NCBI GenBank assembly: GCA_014302835.1 | Contig: CP060294.1 | Span: 1,860,001 to 1,924,000, forward strand | Direction of reading: 5' to 3' | DNA: 64,000 bases | Source: Pedobacter sp. PAMC26386 | Lineage (GTDB): Bacteria; Bacteroidota; Bacteroidia; Sphingobacteriales; Sphingobacteriaceae | In this document: positions 7,648 through 16,270 of the stretch, piece after piece | Numbering within the stretch: the first letter of the stretch is position 1 | How the letters are laid out: each line of letters opens with the position of its first letter | Notes under the pieces: model-generated | Database searches by the model: none | The model's input: the letters and a program-made list of their open reading frames with translations, nothing else | What the model was told of the DNA's origin: nothing | Position numbers and translations under genes: made by a program

Positions 7648-8397
7648 ATGTCCCTTTCTACACCCGCTAATACCAATGAGGCTACTTTGCAGTGCCTGGT
7701 TATAGATGATGAACCGCTGGCCAGGGAGGGTATCATAGATTTTTGCAGTAAACTGGATTTTTTACAGGTAGCTGGTTCATGTTCTACAGCGATGGAAGCC
7801 TCAACTTATATACAGCAGGGGCATATTGACCTGCTGTTTCTGGATATCAATATGCCTTATCTTTCCGGGCTTGAATTCCTGGAATCACTGGAGCATCCTC
7901 CCCTTGCTATTTTAACCACAGCCTATTCAGAACATGCACTGGAGGGCTACAGATTACAAATTGTTGATTATCTATTAAAGCCAATTACTTTTAAACGCTT
8001 TTATCAAGCTGCTTTAAAGGCCAGGCAGCATCATTCAATGCGCGTAACAGCTAAGCATCCACAACCAGTTGATACTTTTCTATATGTGCGTCAGGGAGAT
8101 AGTTTTCAGAAAATATCGTGGGTTGATATCTTATACATTGAAGGAATGCAGAACTATGCAAAACTACAATTCAAAGATCGCGAACTCATCATCCACCAAA
8201 CGATGATCTCATTAGAAGAAACCTTACCTAAAGACAATTTTTTCAGAATACATAAATCTTACCTGATCAATATTTCCCACATAGACTCCGTTTCCGGGGG
8301 CCGGGTATTTATCAACGGAAATGAACTTCCAATTTCCAGAAACCGCCGCGAAGACCTGTTAAACGAAGTAGTTTATACCAAATTGATTAGCCGCTAG
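7648..8397 (+). CDS. LytTR-family response regulator
   Basis: This 249-residue regulator has a receiver domain at about residues 15-130: acidic pair Asp20-Asp21, phospho-acceptor Asp66 in FLDINMP, and a conserved Lys in DYLLKPI. A C-terminal LytTR DNA-binding domain (about 145-245) carries the FFRIHKSYLINI signature. It receives phosphate from the LytS-type kinase encoded two bases upstream. Its 3' end forms part of the hairpin at 8366-8418. LytTR proteins bind direct repeats, but I did not find a convincing site nearby. Confidence 0.93.
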   Translation: MSLSTPANTNEATLQCLVIDDEPLAREGIIDFCSKLDFLQVAGSCSTAMEASTYIQQGHIDLLFLDINMPYLSGLEFLESLEHPPLAILTTAYSEHALEGYRLQIVDYLLKPITFKRFYQAALKARQHHSMRVTAKHPQPVDTFLYVRQGDSFQKISWVDILYIEGMQNYAKLQFKDRELIIHQTMISLEETLPKDNFFRIHKSYLINISHIDSVSGGRVFINGNELPISRNRREDLLNEVVYTKLISR

Positions 8398-8418
8398 GCA
8401 ATCTGGTATAAACTACTT
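8366..8418 (+). terminator. Terminator hairpin overlapping the response-regulator stop
   Basis: AAGTAGTTTATACCA at 8366-8380 pairs perfectly (15 bp) with 8404-8418, followed by a short T-run. The left arm lies in the coding sequence and the loop holds the stop codon. Confidence 0.75.
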
Positions 8419-8706
8419 TTCACCCCCCATTTACTGCTTTCCCTTCTTTTGAAAACGACAGAATTGGCCGAAAAATCAGCCTGAAAAATGGCAAAAATAC
8501 GCTACCAATAAAAGGCTGACAATCAATCAATTAACACTACCTTGTCCAGACATCATTCAGACCTCTTTCAGAGAAGGTCCAGATTAAATTCAGCTGATTT
8601 CGAATAAGGTCTGAATTTACTATGTATAATTTCACAATTAAATATTCATAATTACGTTTTGGTTAATATTTTACCTATATTGTAATATCATTAACTAAAG
8701 GTAATT
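8398..8706. other. 309-bp intergenic region with competing hairpins
   Basis: This region holds no gene that I can support. ATTCAGACCT at 8555-8564 is perfectly complementary to AGGTCTGAAT at 8607-8616. Its GACCT portion can instead pair with AGGTC at 8575-8579, so two alternative stems exist about 90 bases before the next gene. The remainder is AT-rich and probably carries that gene's promoter, although I cannot place a clear TAnnTTTG box. Confidence 0.35.
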
Positions 8707-9369
8707 ATGGCAATTTTACAGGAAGGCACCGTATTAGCAGGTATAAGAGGAAAAATCGGAAATATCACCATTTATCAGTGGAAGAATAAGGTCTGTGCCC
8801 GAATGATCCCATCAAAACCCCGCAAAAAGAAGGTCAGAACCATTTTGCAGCAAGCCCAATCCAATAAACTAAAAGTGTTAAGCCCACTTTTAAATGTAAT
8901 TGCGCCATTCCTTCGAACCGGATTTAAACAAATCGCAGCAAATCAATATATAACTGCTAATAATGCGGCTAAATCTATAAATCTACTAACGGGTATTAAA
9001 GGAGAATTTCCAGAGCAGGAGATCAATTGGGATACCGTTTTAGTGGCTGATGGCGAGTTGATAAAGCCAGAAAACGTATCGGTTACGGCATCAGAAAATG
9101 CCTTTAATTTCACCTGGGAACAAGATGAAACAGGCATAGGATCTCCAAGCGACAGAACCATTATTCTGTTATATAATAAAACTTATAATCGCTTCCATGC
9201 AAATTATAGTGGCGCGCGCAGAGATGAATTAAAAGATACTTTCTTTCTTGATCCTTTTTATATTAAGCATCATACTTATGAAGTATTTATAGCTTTTAAA
9301 GACGTCATGAGTGATGAGGTCTCCAAAAGCGTGTACTGCGGAAGGTTTACGAATGAAGATAAGACCTGA
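8707..9369 (+). CDS. DUF6266-like protein of unknown function
   Basis: This 220-residue protein begins MAILQEGTVLAGIRGKIGN, matching the N-terminal pattern of a Bacteroidota-specific family annotated as DUF6266. After a basic segment (residues 24-47) comes a region that looks like a beta-sandwich with an FTWEQD strand. It has no signal peptide or membrane segment. Family members often occur in several copies per genome, and no function is established. It is a single-gene unit followed by a hairpin formed partly from its own end. The family name is recalled from the N-terminal pattern and is not certain. Confidence 0.7.
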   Translation: MAILQEGTVLAGIRGKIGNITIYQWKNKVCARMIPSKPRKKKVRTILQQAQSNKLKVLSPLLNVIAPFLRTGFKQIAANQYITANNAAKSINLLTGIKGEFPEQEINWDTVLVADGELIKPENVSVTASENAFNFTWEQDETGIGSPSDRTIILLYNKTYNRFHANYSGARRDELKDTFFLDPFYIKHHTYEVFIAFKDVMSDEVSKSVYCGRFTNEDKT

Positions 9370-9383
9370 CAGGCCTTATCTTC
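9355..9383 (+). terminator. Rho-independent terminator
   Basis: GAAGATAAG pairs with CTTATCTTC, with an inner CCT/AGG pairing, followed closely by a T-rich stretch with seven Ts at about 9388-9394. It overlaps the stop codon of the DUF6266-like gene. Confidence 0.75.
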
Positions 9384-9392
9384 CTCATTTTT

Positions 9393-10313
9393 TTACTTTT
9401 TAGCTTTGCTGAGGCTCCATTTTAAGGCAACCGCACCATAAGCTGTAGTTGTAAAGCGAGGATCTGCAAACTCTTTTTCTTTAAAAATATCCTTAAGTTT
9501 TCGACTCGTGGTTATAAAAGACCTGGTTAGCGTTGTACCTGCTGTTAGTTGAAGTGTAAATGAGTTTCCTAATTTAAATTCCGGTCTCAACCCTGCTATA
9601 ACCTGTACATAACCCAATAAAGTAGACTTATTGTCTCTATTTCTTTCAGCAGTCATTCCACTGAGTTCAACTACCGTCTTCAGGTTAAATTTCGGACTCA
9701 TCTGCACACCAAAGTCTATCCCTTCCGGGAAATTAACATGCAATTGATAACGTCCACCGGTAACCCAGTTAAAATAAATACCCGGCAGTAACATAGGCAC
9801 ACCAAAAGTATTGGTCACAACCGCACCGAATCCTAAAGCCAGACGCGGATTAAAGTTCCTAATAAACAAGGCCCCTCCCTGTACTAAAACATCATCAGAA
9901 TTGATCTTCTCCAGATCAGTAAAAACACCAACCGAGGCCATTGCCATCATTGACCATTTTTTACTGAGCGGGCGCATGTGAACCACACCAACCTGTACAT
10001 TGAGCATTTCAGTAGGAAATAATGCCTCTTCATAATTGCGGTTTTGCATTTTTGCATAAGCCCCTCCTAACTTCAAAGCCCACATTTTTGGCTGCTCTGA
10101 AGAATCTATTTTAATAGAAAGAGGAATGCTAAAATCTAATTGTATTCGTTTAAAATCGCTTGATGAACCTGTTTTTGCGCTATCAATTGGCCTGACATAA
10201 TTAGAGAAAGGAACATAGTCTGCCTTAATTTGTCCGGATATGCCTGTTTGTGCGTTCGTTTTCAAGGTTAAGCCTAATCCAACAAAAATCAGGCAATAGT
10301 GTAAAGTTTTCAT
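9393..10313 (-). CDS. Secreted outer-membrane barrel-like protein (DUF6268-like)
   Basis: This 306-residue protein has a signal peptide (residues 1 to about 22, ending TNAQ). The rest is made of alternating amphipathic strands with many aromatic ends (ALKLGGAYAKM, SVGVFTDL, GAVALKWSL), which fits an outer-membrane beta barrel. The layout is reminiscent of DUF6268 proteins, but this match is from memory and tentative. It stands between a convergent gene and the upstream AraC regulator on the same strand, separated from it by about 110 bases. Function is unknown. Confidence 0.65.
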   Translation of the reverse strand: MKTLHYCLIFVGLGLTLKTNAQTGISGQIKADYVPFSNYVRPIDSAKTGSSSDFKRIQLDFSIPLSIKIDSSEQPKMWALKLGGAYAKMQNRNYEEALFPTEMLNVQVGVVHMRPLSKKWSMMAMASVGVFTDLEKINSDDVLVQGGALFIRNFNPRLALGFGAVVTNTFGVPMLLPGIYFNWVTGGRYQLHVNFPEGIDFGVQMSPKFNLKTVVELSGMTAERNRDNKSTLLGYVQVIAGLRPEFKLGNSFTLQLTAGTTLTRSFITTSRKLKDIFKEKEFADPRFTTTAYGAVALKWSLSKAKK

Positions 10314-10424
10314 ATTTCTTTTTTAGCTGTGATTTGATTTATAAATCTTCACGAAGAACGTATGATGTAAACTTTTAAGGGAAATTTATTGACCACTGGC
10401 CTCGTTCTTTTGACGAGAGGTAGT

Positions 10425-11291
10425 TTATGAAGGAAAATCGCTAAACCAATTTTTCTTAAATACAGAAGGATTTTGTCCGGCTATCTTATTAAACAGTTTA
10501 TTAAAATAGGATAAACTATCAAAACCTACTGCATAACAGGTTTCAGTTACATTCTTATCCTGCATTAATAGATTTTTAGCCAGATCAATCCAGTACTGAT
10601 TAACAAAATCAGTAAAAGTCATATTAGTTTGTTTTTTAAAATACCTGCAAAATGCTGCTGTGGTTAAATTTACTTTGGCAGCAACAACATTCACGTCCGG
10701 CTTTCGATTATAATTTGCGTCAATATATTCATAGATCGCTCCCATCCTCACCTTATCTTTTAAAAAGAAAGAAAGACTCATCTCTTCATCATTCAAAATC
10801 TCTGTTTCTGTCGATTGGGCTAGCAACTGAAAGATTTCAATCAATTGAATCAATTGTTGAAAGGAGTTCAAATCTGCCATTTGTTTTAATTTCTGTACCA
10901 CAATCACTTTCGTCTCACCATAAAAGGCGATACCTGATCCTGCTTTTTTAAATAACTGATCAATCACAGAGAACTCTGGCGAAAGACCAATAGCCGACCC
11001 TAAGAAATCTGTTCTCAACTGCACAACAATCTGATGATAATCACTTCTTAACTTGTAATCAAAATTAAGATGTGGAAGGTTGCTCCCAATAAAAACGAGA
11101 TCACTTTTGGTATATCCTGAAATATGCGAACCCACGTGTCTGATGCCAGCATCAGCCTCTACATAAACCAGTTCATACGCTGCATGAAAATGCCAGTAAA
11201 AAGTATTTCTCAATCTCGGAGAAAAATACTTAAAAGACTTACCCAGATCAAAATTTATCTTCTCCAGCTGTATTTCGTTCATATTTATCAT
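10425..11291 (-). CDS. AraC-family transcriptional regulator
   Basis: This 288-residue regulator has an N-terminal cupin-like sensing domain (FYWHFHAAYELVYVE near residues 31-45) and a C-terminal double helix-turn-helix (about 180-285). The first HTH is VAAKVNLTTAAFCRYFKK and the second TCYAVGFDSLSYFNKLF. Such regulators usually sense a sugar or small metabolite. It is divergent from the PhyH-like dioxygenase at 11384, with about 90 bases between them, so that gene is the first candidate target. The ligand is unknown. An internal ATG at codon 4 could also be the start. Confidence 0.9.
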   Translation of the reverse strand: MINMNEIQLEKINFDLGKSFKYFSPRLRNTFYWHFHAAYELVYVEADAGIRHVGSHISGYTKSDLVFIGSNLPHLNFDYKLRSDYHQIVVQLRTDFLGSAIGLSPEFSVIDQLFKKAGSGIAFYGETKVIVVQKLKQMADLNSFQQLIQLIEIFQLLAQSTETEILNDEEMSLSFFLKDKVRMGAIYEYIDANYNRKPDVNVVAAKVNLTTAAFCRYFKKQTNMTFTDFVNQYWIDLAKNLLMQDKNVTETCYAVGFDSLSYFNKLFNKIAGQNPSVFKKNWFSDFPS

Positions 11292-11383
11292 TCTATTTAA
11301 AAAACTCTCTATTAACTACTTTTACTCAAGATACATACTTATTAGATCAATACAGAGCAAAAAATGGTCATTACAAAGAATAA

Positions 11384-12385
11384 ATGAACCTGAATATCCG
11401 GATATTTTTGAATGAACAAATCAAACAGGAGATGGAAAATCAAACAATGAATACCATAGCACATCAGGATATACCAGGGAATCCTTCTACAGCAAAATCA
11501 AGCGGAAAAAGGCTGAATGACCGCGGCGAAGAAAAATCACTACGACTATTAACCGAAGAAGACTGGACATTCTGGATCACAAATGGTTATGTGATTATCA
11601 AAAATGCAGTTCCTAAAGAGCAGGTAAAGCAAACCGCAGCTTACCTTTGGGCTTATGAAGACAAAGATCCTAATGATATAGAAAGCTGGTACAAAAAACC
11701 AAATCCGCAAATGCAAATGTCAGAATTGAACAATACTGGTATGGTAGAGATTTATAATAACCAGCTTTTATGGGATAACAGAATGTACCCAAAAGTTCAT
11801 CAGGCTTTTGCCGATATCTGGGGCACAGAAAAACTTTGGGTAACCATTGACCGGGCAAACTTAAATTTCCCGCTCCGTCCTGGTTTTGAATATAAAGGTT
11901 TTATCCATTGGGATTACGATCCGGAAACTAAACCTCAAAACGTGCAGGGTGTTCTGGCTCTGGCCGATCAGACAGATGAAAACATGGGCGGCTTTCAATG
12001 TATCCCAGAATTATTCCGCACTTATGATACCTGGAAACTAACCCAGCCAGCAGATCGGGACCATTATAAACCGGATACTGCTGGGTTTAAAATTGAAAAA
12101 GTAAAGTTGGAGGCCGGCGATTTGCTCATCTTCCACAGTGCGCAGCCTCACGGAATCAGGGCGAATACCAGCTTAGATAAAGTAAGAGTTGCACAGTATA
12201 TTGCAATGATGCCTGCCCAGGAAGAAAATGAAGAACTCAGACAATGGCGTGTTGGCAGCTTGAAAAATCGGGAGGCTATGCAGGGTTACGCATTTCCTGG
12301 CGATCCGCTAGAGCGTGAAAAGAAAAATCCGATTGCAAACCTTTCTCCATTAGGCAAAAAGCTTTTGGGTTTGGTACAGTGGTAA
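11384..12385 (+). CDS. PhyH-family Fe(II)/2-oxoglutarate dioxygenase
   Basis: This 333-residue protein resembles phytanoyl-CoA dioxygenase family enzymes (PF05721). The expected facial triad is visible as His175-x-Asp177 in FIHWDYDP and a distal His in SAQPHGIR (His256), with Arg259 suited to bind 2-oxoglutarate. These cytoplasmic enzymes hydroxylate small substrates using O2 and 2-oxoglutarate. The substrate here is not evident. The N-terminus is uncertain: ATGs at codons 1, 17 and 22 are possible, and the first 50 residues look disordered. It is divergent from an AraC regulator that probably controls it. Confidence 0.82.
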   Translation: MNLNIRIFLNEQIKQEMENQTMNTIAHQDIPGNPSTAKSSGKRLNDRGEEKSLRLLTEEDWTFWITNGYVIIKNAVPKEQVKQTAAYLWAYEDKDPNDIESWYKKPNPQMQMSELNNTGMVEIYNNQLLWDNRMYPKVHQAFADIWGTEKLWVTIDRANLNFPLRPGFEYKGFIHWDYDPETKPQNVQGVLALADQTDENMGGFQCIPELFRTYDTWKLTQPADRDHYKPDTAGFKIEKVKLEAGDLLIFHSAQPHGIRANTSLDKVRVAQYIAMMPAQEENEELRQWRVGSLKNREAMQGYAFPGDPLEREKKNPIANLSPLGKKLLGLVQW

Positions 12386-12476
12386 TTTAACCCGGGATTC
12401 TTACTAAATTTATTTCTTAAAAATTAACGGAACATGCCATTTTCTATTTAATTTGCGAAATAAACAGATTCGAATA

Positions 12477-13055
12477 ATGATTAAAGACGTGAACATAATA
12501 AATACTGAGATTCTTTCCGATAACTGGTATACGCTAAAAAAAATAACTTATGAATATTTAACAAAAGATGGCATTCGTCAAACGCAGGAAAGAGAAGCCT
12601 ATGACCGTGGAAATGGAGCCGTTATTTTACTTTACAACAAACAGCAGCAGACTGTAATCCTGACCAGACAGTTCAGGTTACCAACTTATATCAATGGAAA
12701 TAGCTCTGGATTGCTGATTGAGGCATGTGCAGGTCTATTGGATACCGACAATCCAGAAGATTGTATCAAAAGAGAGACTGAAGAGGAAACTGGATATCAG
12801 GTTACTGAGGTTTGTAAAGTATTTGAAGCTTATATGTCACCGGGGTCGGTTACCGAAATTCTGTACTTTTTCATTGCTGCTTATTCCAAAGAAATGAAAA
12901 TACATGAAGGTGGTGGACTGGATCACGAGCAGGAAAATATTGAAGTTTTAGAATTATCTATTGATCAGGCTATGAAAATGGTCGCTAATGGAGAAATTAA
13001 AGATGCCAAAACAATTATGCTGCTACAATACGTGAAACTAAATCAGATTCTTTAA
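12477..13055 (+). CDS. nudK: Nudix hydrolase, GDP-mannose pyrophosphatase type
   Basis: This 192-residue protein closely follows E. coli NudK along its length: ILSDNWYTLKK near the start, YDRGNGAVILLYN, IEACAGLLD, and the Nudix box with RETEEETGY as its core, then YMSPGSVTEI and a GGGLDHEQENIEVLE end. NudK hydrolyses GDP-mannose and other nucleotide sugars to a sugar phosphate and GMP using Mg2+. The frame also opens from a TTG at 12453, but the ATG at 12477 matches the family start. It is followed 27 bases later by a HAD hydrolase on the same strand. Confidence 0.88.
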   Translation: MIKDVNIINTEILSDNWYTLKKITYEYLTKDGIRQTQEREAYDRGNGAVILLYNKQQQTVILTRQFRLPTYINGNSSGLLIEACAGLLDTDNPEDCIKRETEEETGYQVTEVCKVFEAYMSPGSVTEILYFFIAAYSKEMKIHEGGGLDHEQENIEVLELSIDQAMKMVANGEIKDAKTIMLLQYVKLNQIL

Positions 13056-13082
13056 ATTAAAGCTAATGAAATAAATGTCCAT

Positions 13083-13730
13083 ATGAAGAAGTTTGAAGCC
13101 GTTATCTACGATCTTGATGACACCATATTTCCTACCAAAACGATTCATAAGGAGGTAGTGAAACCGGTTCTGGATGCAATTGTTAAATATAACGAAGGTA
13201 CATTGTCAGAAGCTTCTTTATCGGACGCCTTATCAGATTGTTATAAGCATTCTCTAAGAGATGTAGCAGTCATGTATGGTTTTACGAGGAAAATGTATGA
13301 GAAGGCCTTAAAAGCCTTCTCATACTTAAAGATAGACTATCAATTACGGACTTACCCGGATTATACTTGTATCGGCCAGATTCCCGGACTGAGGCTCCTG
13401 GTCACTTCAGGATACACTAGCTTTCAAAACCTAAAAATCAGTAACCTGGGTATTGCACAAGATTTTGAGGAGATCTTTATTCATGATAATGAAAAAAGCA
13501 GCTTTCTAGGAAAAGTAGAAATCTTCAGGCATATTCAGGAAAAATATAATCTTGCATCCGAAGATGTACTGGTGATCGGTGACAACCCCATTTCGGAAAT
13601 CGCAGCAGGGAATGAACTAAAAATGAATACGGTACAGATTTTAAGAGAAGGAGTTATCAAAAATGAATCCGCCAAAAATCATATACAGAATTTTCATGAA
13701 TTAATACCTGATCATAAGAATACTAATTAA
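13083..13730 (+). CDS. HAD-family hydrolase
   Basis: This 215-residue protein has HAD motif I as YDLDDTIF at residues 9-16 (nucleophile Asp10, acid/base Asp12), motif II as a Thr/Ser in LVTSGYT, and motif IV as VIGDNPISEI. The helical insertion between residues 20 and 90 is a C1 cap, as in beta-phosphoglucomutase-like phosphatases. It probably dephosphorylates a small phosphorylated metabolite. It sits between nudK and a VOC protein on the same strand with short gaps, so the three may be one transcript. The substrate is unknown. Confidence 0.85.
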   Translation: MKKFEAVIYDLDDTIFPTKTIHKEVVKPVLDAIVKYNEGTLSEASLSDALSDCYKHSLRDVAVMYGFTRKMYEKALKAFSYLKIDYQLRTYPDYTCIGQIPGLRLLVTSGYTSFQNLKISNLGIAQDFEEIFIHDNEKSSFLGKVEIFRHIQEKYNLASEDVLVIGDNPISEIAAGNELKMNTVQILREGVIKNESAKNHIQNFHELIPDHKNTN

Positions 13731-13741
13731 ATACAATAAGA

Positions 13742-14098
13742 ATGGCATCCATTACTCCTATTTTCAGAATATTTGATTATGCAAAGGCAATAGAATTCTA
13801 TATTGACTGGCTGGGTTTTAAAATTGACTGGGAACACAAAGAAGTTGATACACCGGTCTATATGCAGATTTCCAGAGACGGTATTCAACTGCACTTATCT
13901 GAACATCATGGTGACTGCACACCAGGCGCCCGGGCATATATCGACGGTTTTAAGCATTTAGATGAGTTTCACCACCTATTGATCGAAAAGAATTATAAAT
14001 TTAATAAACCCGGACTCGAAACACAGCCATGGAATAACCAGGTTTATTGTATGGAAGTTATCGATCCTTTTGGAAACAGACTGACTTTTAATGGTTAG
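13742..14098 (+). CDS. VOC (glyoxalase/bleomycin-resistance) superfamily protein
   Basis: This 118-residue protein has one VOC module pair: FRIFDYAKAIEFYIDWLGF at the start, a His in IQLHLSEHHGD, and the closing strand MEVIDPFGNRLTFNG. Glu and His residues at these positions are normally metal ligands. Members include glyoxalases, dioxygenases and drug-binding resistance proteins, and sequence alone does not separate them. It follows the HAD gene by 11 bases and overlaps the convergent methyltransferase by four bases. Function beyond the fold is unknown. Confidence 0.83.
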   Translation: MASITPIFRIFDYAKAIEFYIDWLGFKIDWEHKEVDTPVYMQISRDGIQLHLSEHHGDCTPGARAYIDGFKHLDEFHHLLIEKNYKFNKPGLETQPWNNQVYCMEVIDPFGNRLTFNG

Positions 14099-14769
14099 CC
14101 TAGAGCTTTTAAGGCATTAATAATTACAATATCACGTTCCACAGCCATCCCCGCATTACTCTTCACGGTTTCGGTATGGGTACTAATCTCTTTAATTTCA
14201 AAACCACAGCTAAGCAGTAGCTCCACGGCTTCCTGGTCGTTATATAAGTGAAAACCATACTTCGTAAAAGGAAGTTTCTCCATAAATTGCCTTGCCCCAA
14301 AAGTCAGGCTAAAAATACCTCCTGGCTTCAGCACTCTCCAGATTTCAGTAGCATAAGCTTTCGGGTCTTTCCAGAAATAGAGAGTATTCACAGTGAAAAT
14401 CTTAGTAAAAAATTCATTGGCAAAGTTTAGATTTTCACCGTCTGACAAAGAAAAGTCAGCTCTGCCGGAGACAACAGAATCCATATTTAGTTTGATTGCT
14501 TCATCAACCATAAGCGGTGAGATATCTACTCCATAATAGAGGAGGTATTTAATACCTCTTAAGAAAGGGACTACATGAGCTCCATTTCCCGGCCCAATCT
14601 CCAATACAACATCATTTGATTCTGAAGCTATTGCTGAAATAGCTAGCGAAATCATATTGCTGTTATTGACAGCCATATTCTTGGCAGCCCTTATCCCTAT
14701 CTCTCCACTTGGACAGTTTAACTGACCTGCTATTTCTTTAAAATCTGGTTGATTGGGATTTTCAGACAT
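14095..14769 (-). CDS. Class I SAM-dependent methyltransferase
   Basis: The SAM-binding motif LEIGPGNGAHV, an acidic residue after the second strand (YYGVDISPLM), and the motif-IV region FTKIFTVNTLYFW define a class I methyltransferase of the UbiE/Methyltransf_11 type. The frame can be extended to a GTG at 14835, but that start lies inside a hairpin (14816-14841). The ATG at 14769 gives a 224-residue protein and is preferred. No substrate is evident. It is convergent with, and overlaps by four bases, the VOC gene. Confidence 0.82.
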   Translation of the reverse strand: MSENPNQPDFKEIAGQLNCPSGEIGIRAAKNMAVNNSNMISLAISAIASESNDVVLEIGPGNGAHVVPFLRGIKYLLYYGVDISPLMVDEAIKLNMDSVVSGRADFSLSDGENLNFANEFFTKIFTVNTLYFWKDPKAYATEIWRVLKPGGIFSLTFGARQFMEKLPFTKYGFHLYNDQEAVELLLSCGFEIKEISTHTETVKSNAGMAVERDIVIINALKALG

Positions 14770-14815
14770 GAGCTGTAAAATATCGATGAAAACAGAGATA
14801 AGGTTTGTACCTGTA

Positions 14816-14841
14816 TTACCCGTGCTCTTTTGCACGGGTAA
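14816..14841. other. 10-bp perfect hairpin upstream of the methyltransferase
   Basis: TTACCCGTGC at 14816-14825 pairs with GCACGGGTAA at 14832-14841. It lies 47 bases before the preferred methyltransferase start and about 200 bases after the end of the fRMsr gene on the same strand. It could be a terminator for the latter, a 5' leader structure, or an operator. Confidence 0.45.
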
Positions 14842-15036
14842 CCAGGATTTAATAAATAAGTACTGGACACAGTATTTTAGCTCTTGCCTAAACTATTATA
14901 CATTTATATTGAGACATGATCTTTTCTACTTTGATAGGACAAAGATATTCTATTTAGAATCATTCTACGCAAATAAAATCTTTGTTACAAAACAATGACA
15001 ATCCTATTTGATCACTGCACTAATCTTTTCTAACTC

Positions 15037-15513
15037 TTATAAACTAATCAAATCAATAACCCGGGATAAATAAACTTCATCCATTTCATCAAATTCCGAA
15101 AGGTTAGTGCTATCCACATCCAGCACGCCCACCACTATATTGTTTTTAAGCAATGGCAATACAATTTCGGATCTTGAGGAAGAGCTACAAGCAATATGCC
15201 CTGGAAATTCCTCTACATCATCCACAATGATAGTTTTAGCATCCTGCCATGCTTTACCGCATACACCTTTACCTAATCTTATCCTGGTACAAGCTACAGG
15301 CCCCTGAAATGGTCCTAATACCAATTCTTCTTCTTTCACAAGGTAAAAACCTACCCAAAGCCAACCAAACTGTTCTTTCAATGCGGCTGTAATATTTGCA
15401 AGGTTAGCAATCAGATCATCCTCTCCACTCAATAAAGCTTCGATCTGTGGGATCAATGACCTGTATTGTTCTTCTTTACTTTCAGTTTTTATAATTATTA
15501 AATCTTCTGCCAT
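15037..15513 (-). CDS. msrC: Free methionine-(R)-sulfoxide reductase (GAF-domain)
   Basis: This 158-residue single GAF domain matches fRMsr (E. coli YebR/MsrC). The three conserved cysteines are visible in PVACTRI, GKGVCGKAW and GHIACSSSSRSEIVLP, and the segment LDVDS near the C-terminus is typical. The enzyme reduces free methionine-(R)-sulfoxide to methionine, with thioredoxin as electron donor, in the cytoplasm. It is transcribed alone, divergent from a small conserved protein at 15717. The family assignment is strong because the whole Cys pattern is present. Confidence 0.92.
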   Translation of the reverse strand: MAEDLIIIKTESKEEQYRSLIPQIEALLSGEDDLIANLANITAALKEQFGWLWVGFYLVKEEELVLGPFQGPVACTRIRLGKGVCGKAWQDAKTIIVDDVEEFPGHIACSSSSRSEIVLPLLKNNIVVGVLDVDSTNLSEFDEMDEVYLSRVIDLISL

Positions 15514-15593
15514 TATCTTAAATTCTTGATGAGGGTTTAAAATTAAACAATCGGAGATAAAACGATGTAAAGGATTCGTAATTATTCATCCAG

Positions 15594-15649
15594 CTATTTA
15601 AATTTATCAATTAACTTGTTTGTGTTTTTTTTTAGCTGCAACTTCGTCA
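15594..15649 (+). repeat. Intergenic repeat sharing a 20-bp core with 29745-29800
   Basis: TTTTTAGCTGCAACTTCGTC at 15629-15648 is identical to the reverse complement of 29744-29763. Similarity extends over about 56 bases upstream, through a TTGTTT(G/A)TG stretch and a CT(A/G)TTTAAA end. Both copies are intergenic. The DNA after this copy also ends in a related inverted motif (TTTTGAACAG at 15679-15688). Confidence 0.55.
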
Positions 15650-15716
15650 AATTTTCAAAACCTATTTTAATTAATAATTTTGAACAGACAAAAAGCCAAT
15701 AATTTAAATTCTTCTT

Positions 15717-15968
15717 ATGAGAGTAATTGCAGAACTTCCACACCCTGAATGTAAAATCACCTTGTTCAATATGAACCAAAAGTATATTGTGAAATTTGAA
15801 CAGGGAACTTTTGAACAAAGCTATAAACTATCTGAACTTGACCTGACTGGTGGCGGTGCAAATGAAATATTTCAACTCCTTGATGAGACGTTTATTGCAA
15901 CTGTAGTAGAGCGTTTTAAGACCATGCGTTCCGATTTTTCAGCCGCTTACAAAAGACAGGAGTATTAG
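15717..15968 (+). CDS. Small conserved hypothetical protein
   Basis: This 83-residue protein begins MRVIAELPHPECKITLFNMNQKY. It looks like a compact alpha/beta fold: an N-terminal strand pair with an amphipathic strand YIVKFEQGTFEQSYKL, then a helical C-terminal half. It has no signal peptide or membrane segment. The composition and the clean start-to-stop frame in an otherwise AT-rich region support a real gene. Short proteins of this look are widespread in Bacteroidota, but I know no function. It is divergent from the fRMsr gene. Confidence 0.65.
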   Translation: MRVIAELPHPECKITLFNMNQKYIVKFEQGTFEQSYKLSELDLTGGGANEIFQLLDETFIATVVERFKTMRSDFSAAYKRQEY

Positions 15969-16270
15969 TTGAAATTGACGACATAACTACCTGTATAACA
16001 GCCACATTTTTTATCATTAAGAATATTATTCTGTATTTACACCAAAAAATGCAAAAACTCAACATCAGTTTAGAGTCTAATGAGTACTATAACTTAAACA
16101 AATAGATACAAAAAATAAGAAAAACAAGTAGTTATGATTTAAAACAATATTATATTCTGCAGCTAAAAACCACAAAATATAATATTGTTTATGACTAAAG
16201 CCGGGTAATACCGGATAGATCTAATTTAAGAAAAACCACGCTAAATAAGGCAGAATTATTTACAGAAAAA
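15969..16270. other. 302-bp intergenic region with an AT-rich inverted repeat
   Basis: No gene is visible. AAACAATATTATATT at 16142-16156 pairs perfectly with AATATAATATTGTTT at 16176-16190 around a 19-base loop. Read on the minus strand, it lies 80 bases after the histidine kinase stop and ends in Ts, so it may be that gene's terminator. The AT-rich composition makes this only moderately convincing. Confidence 0.4.

Noticed and set aside
10391..10415. CTCGT/ACGAG hairpin after the AraC gene as a terminator
   Set aside because: A five-base stem without a T-run is too weak.
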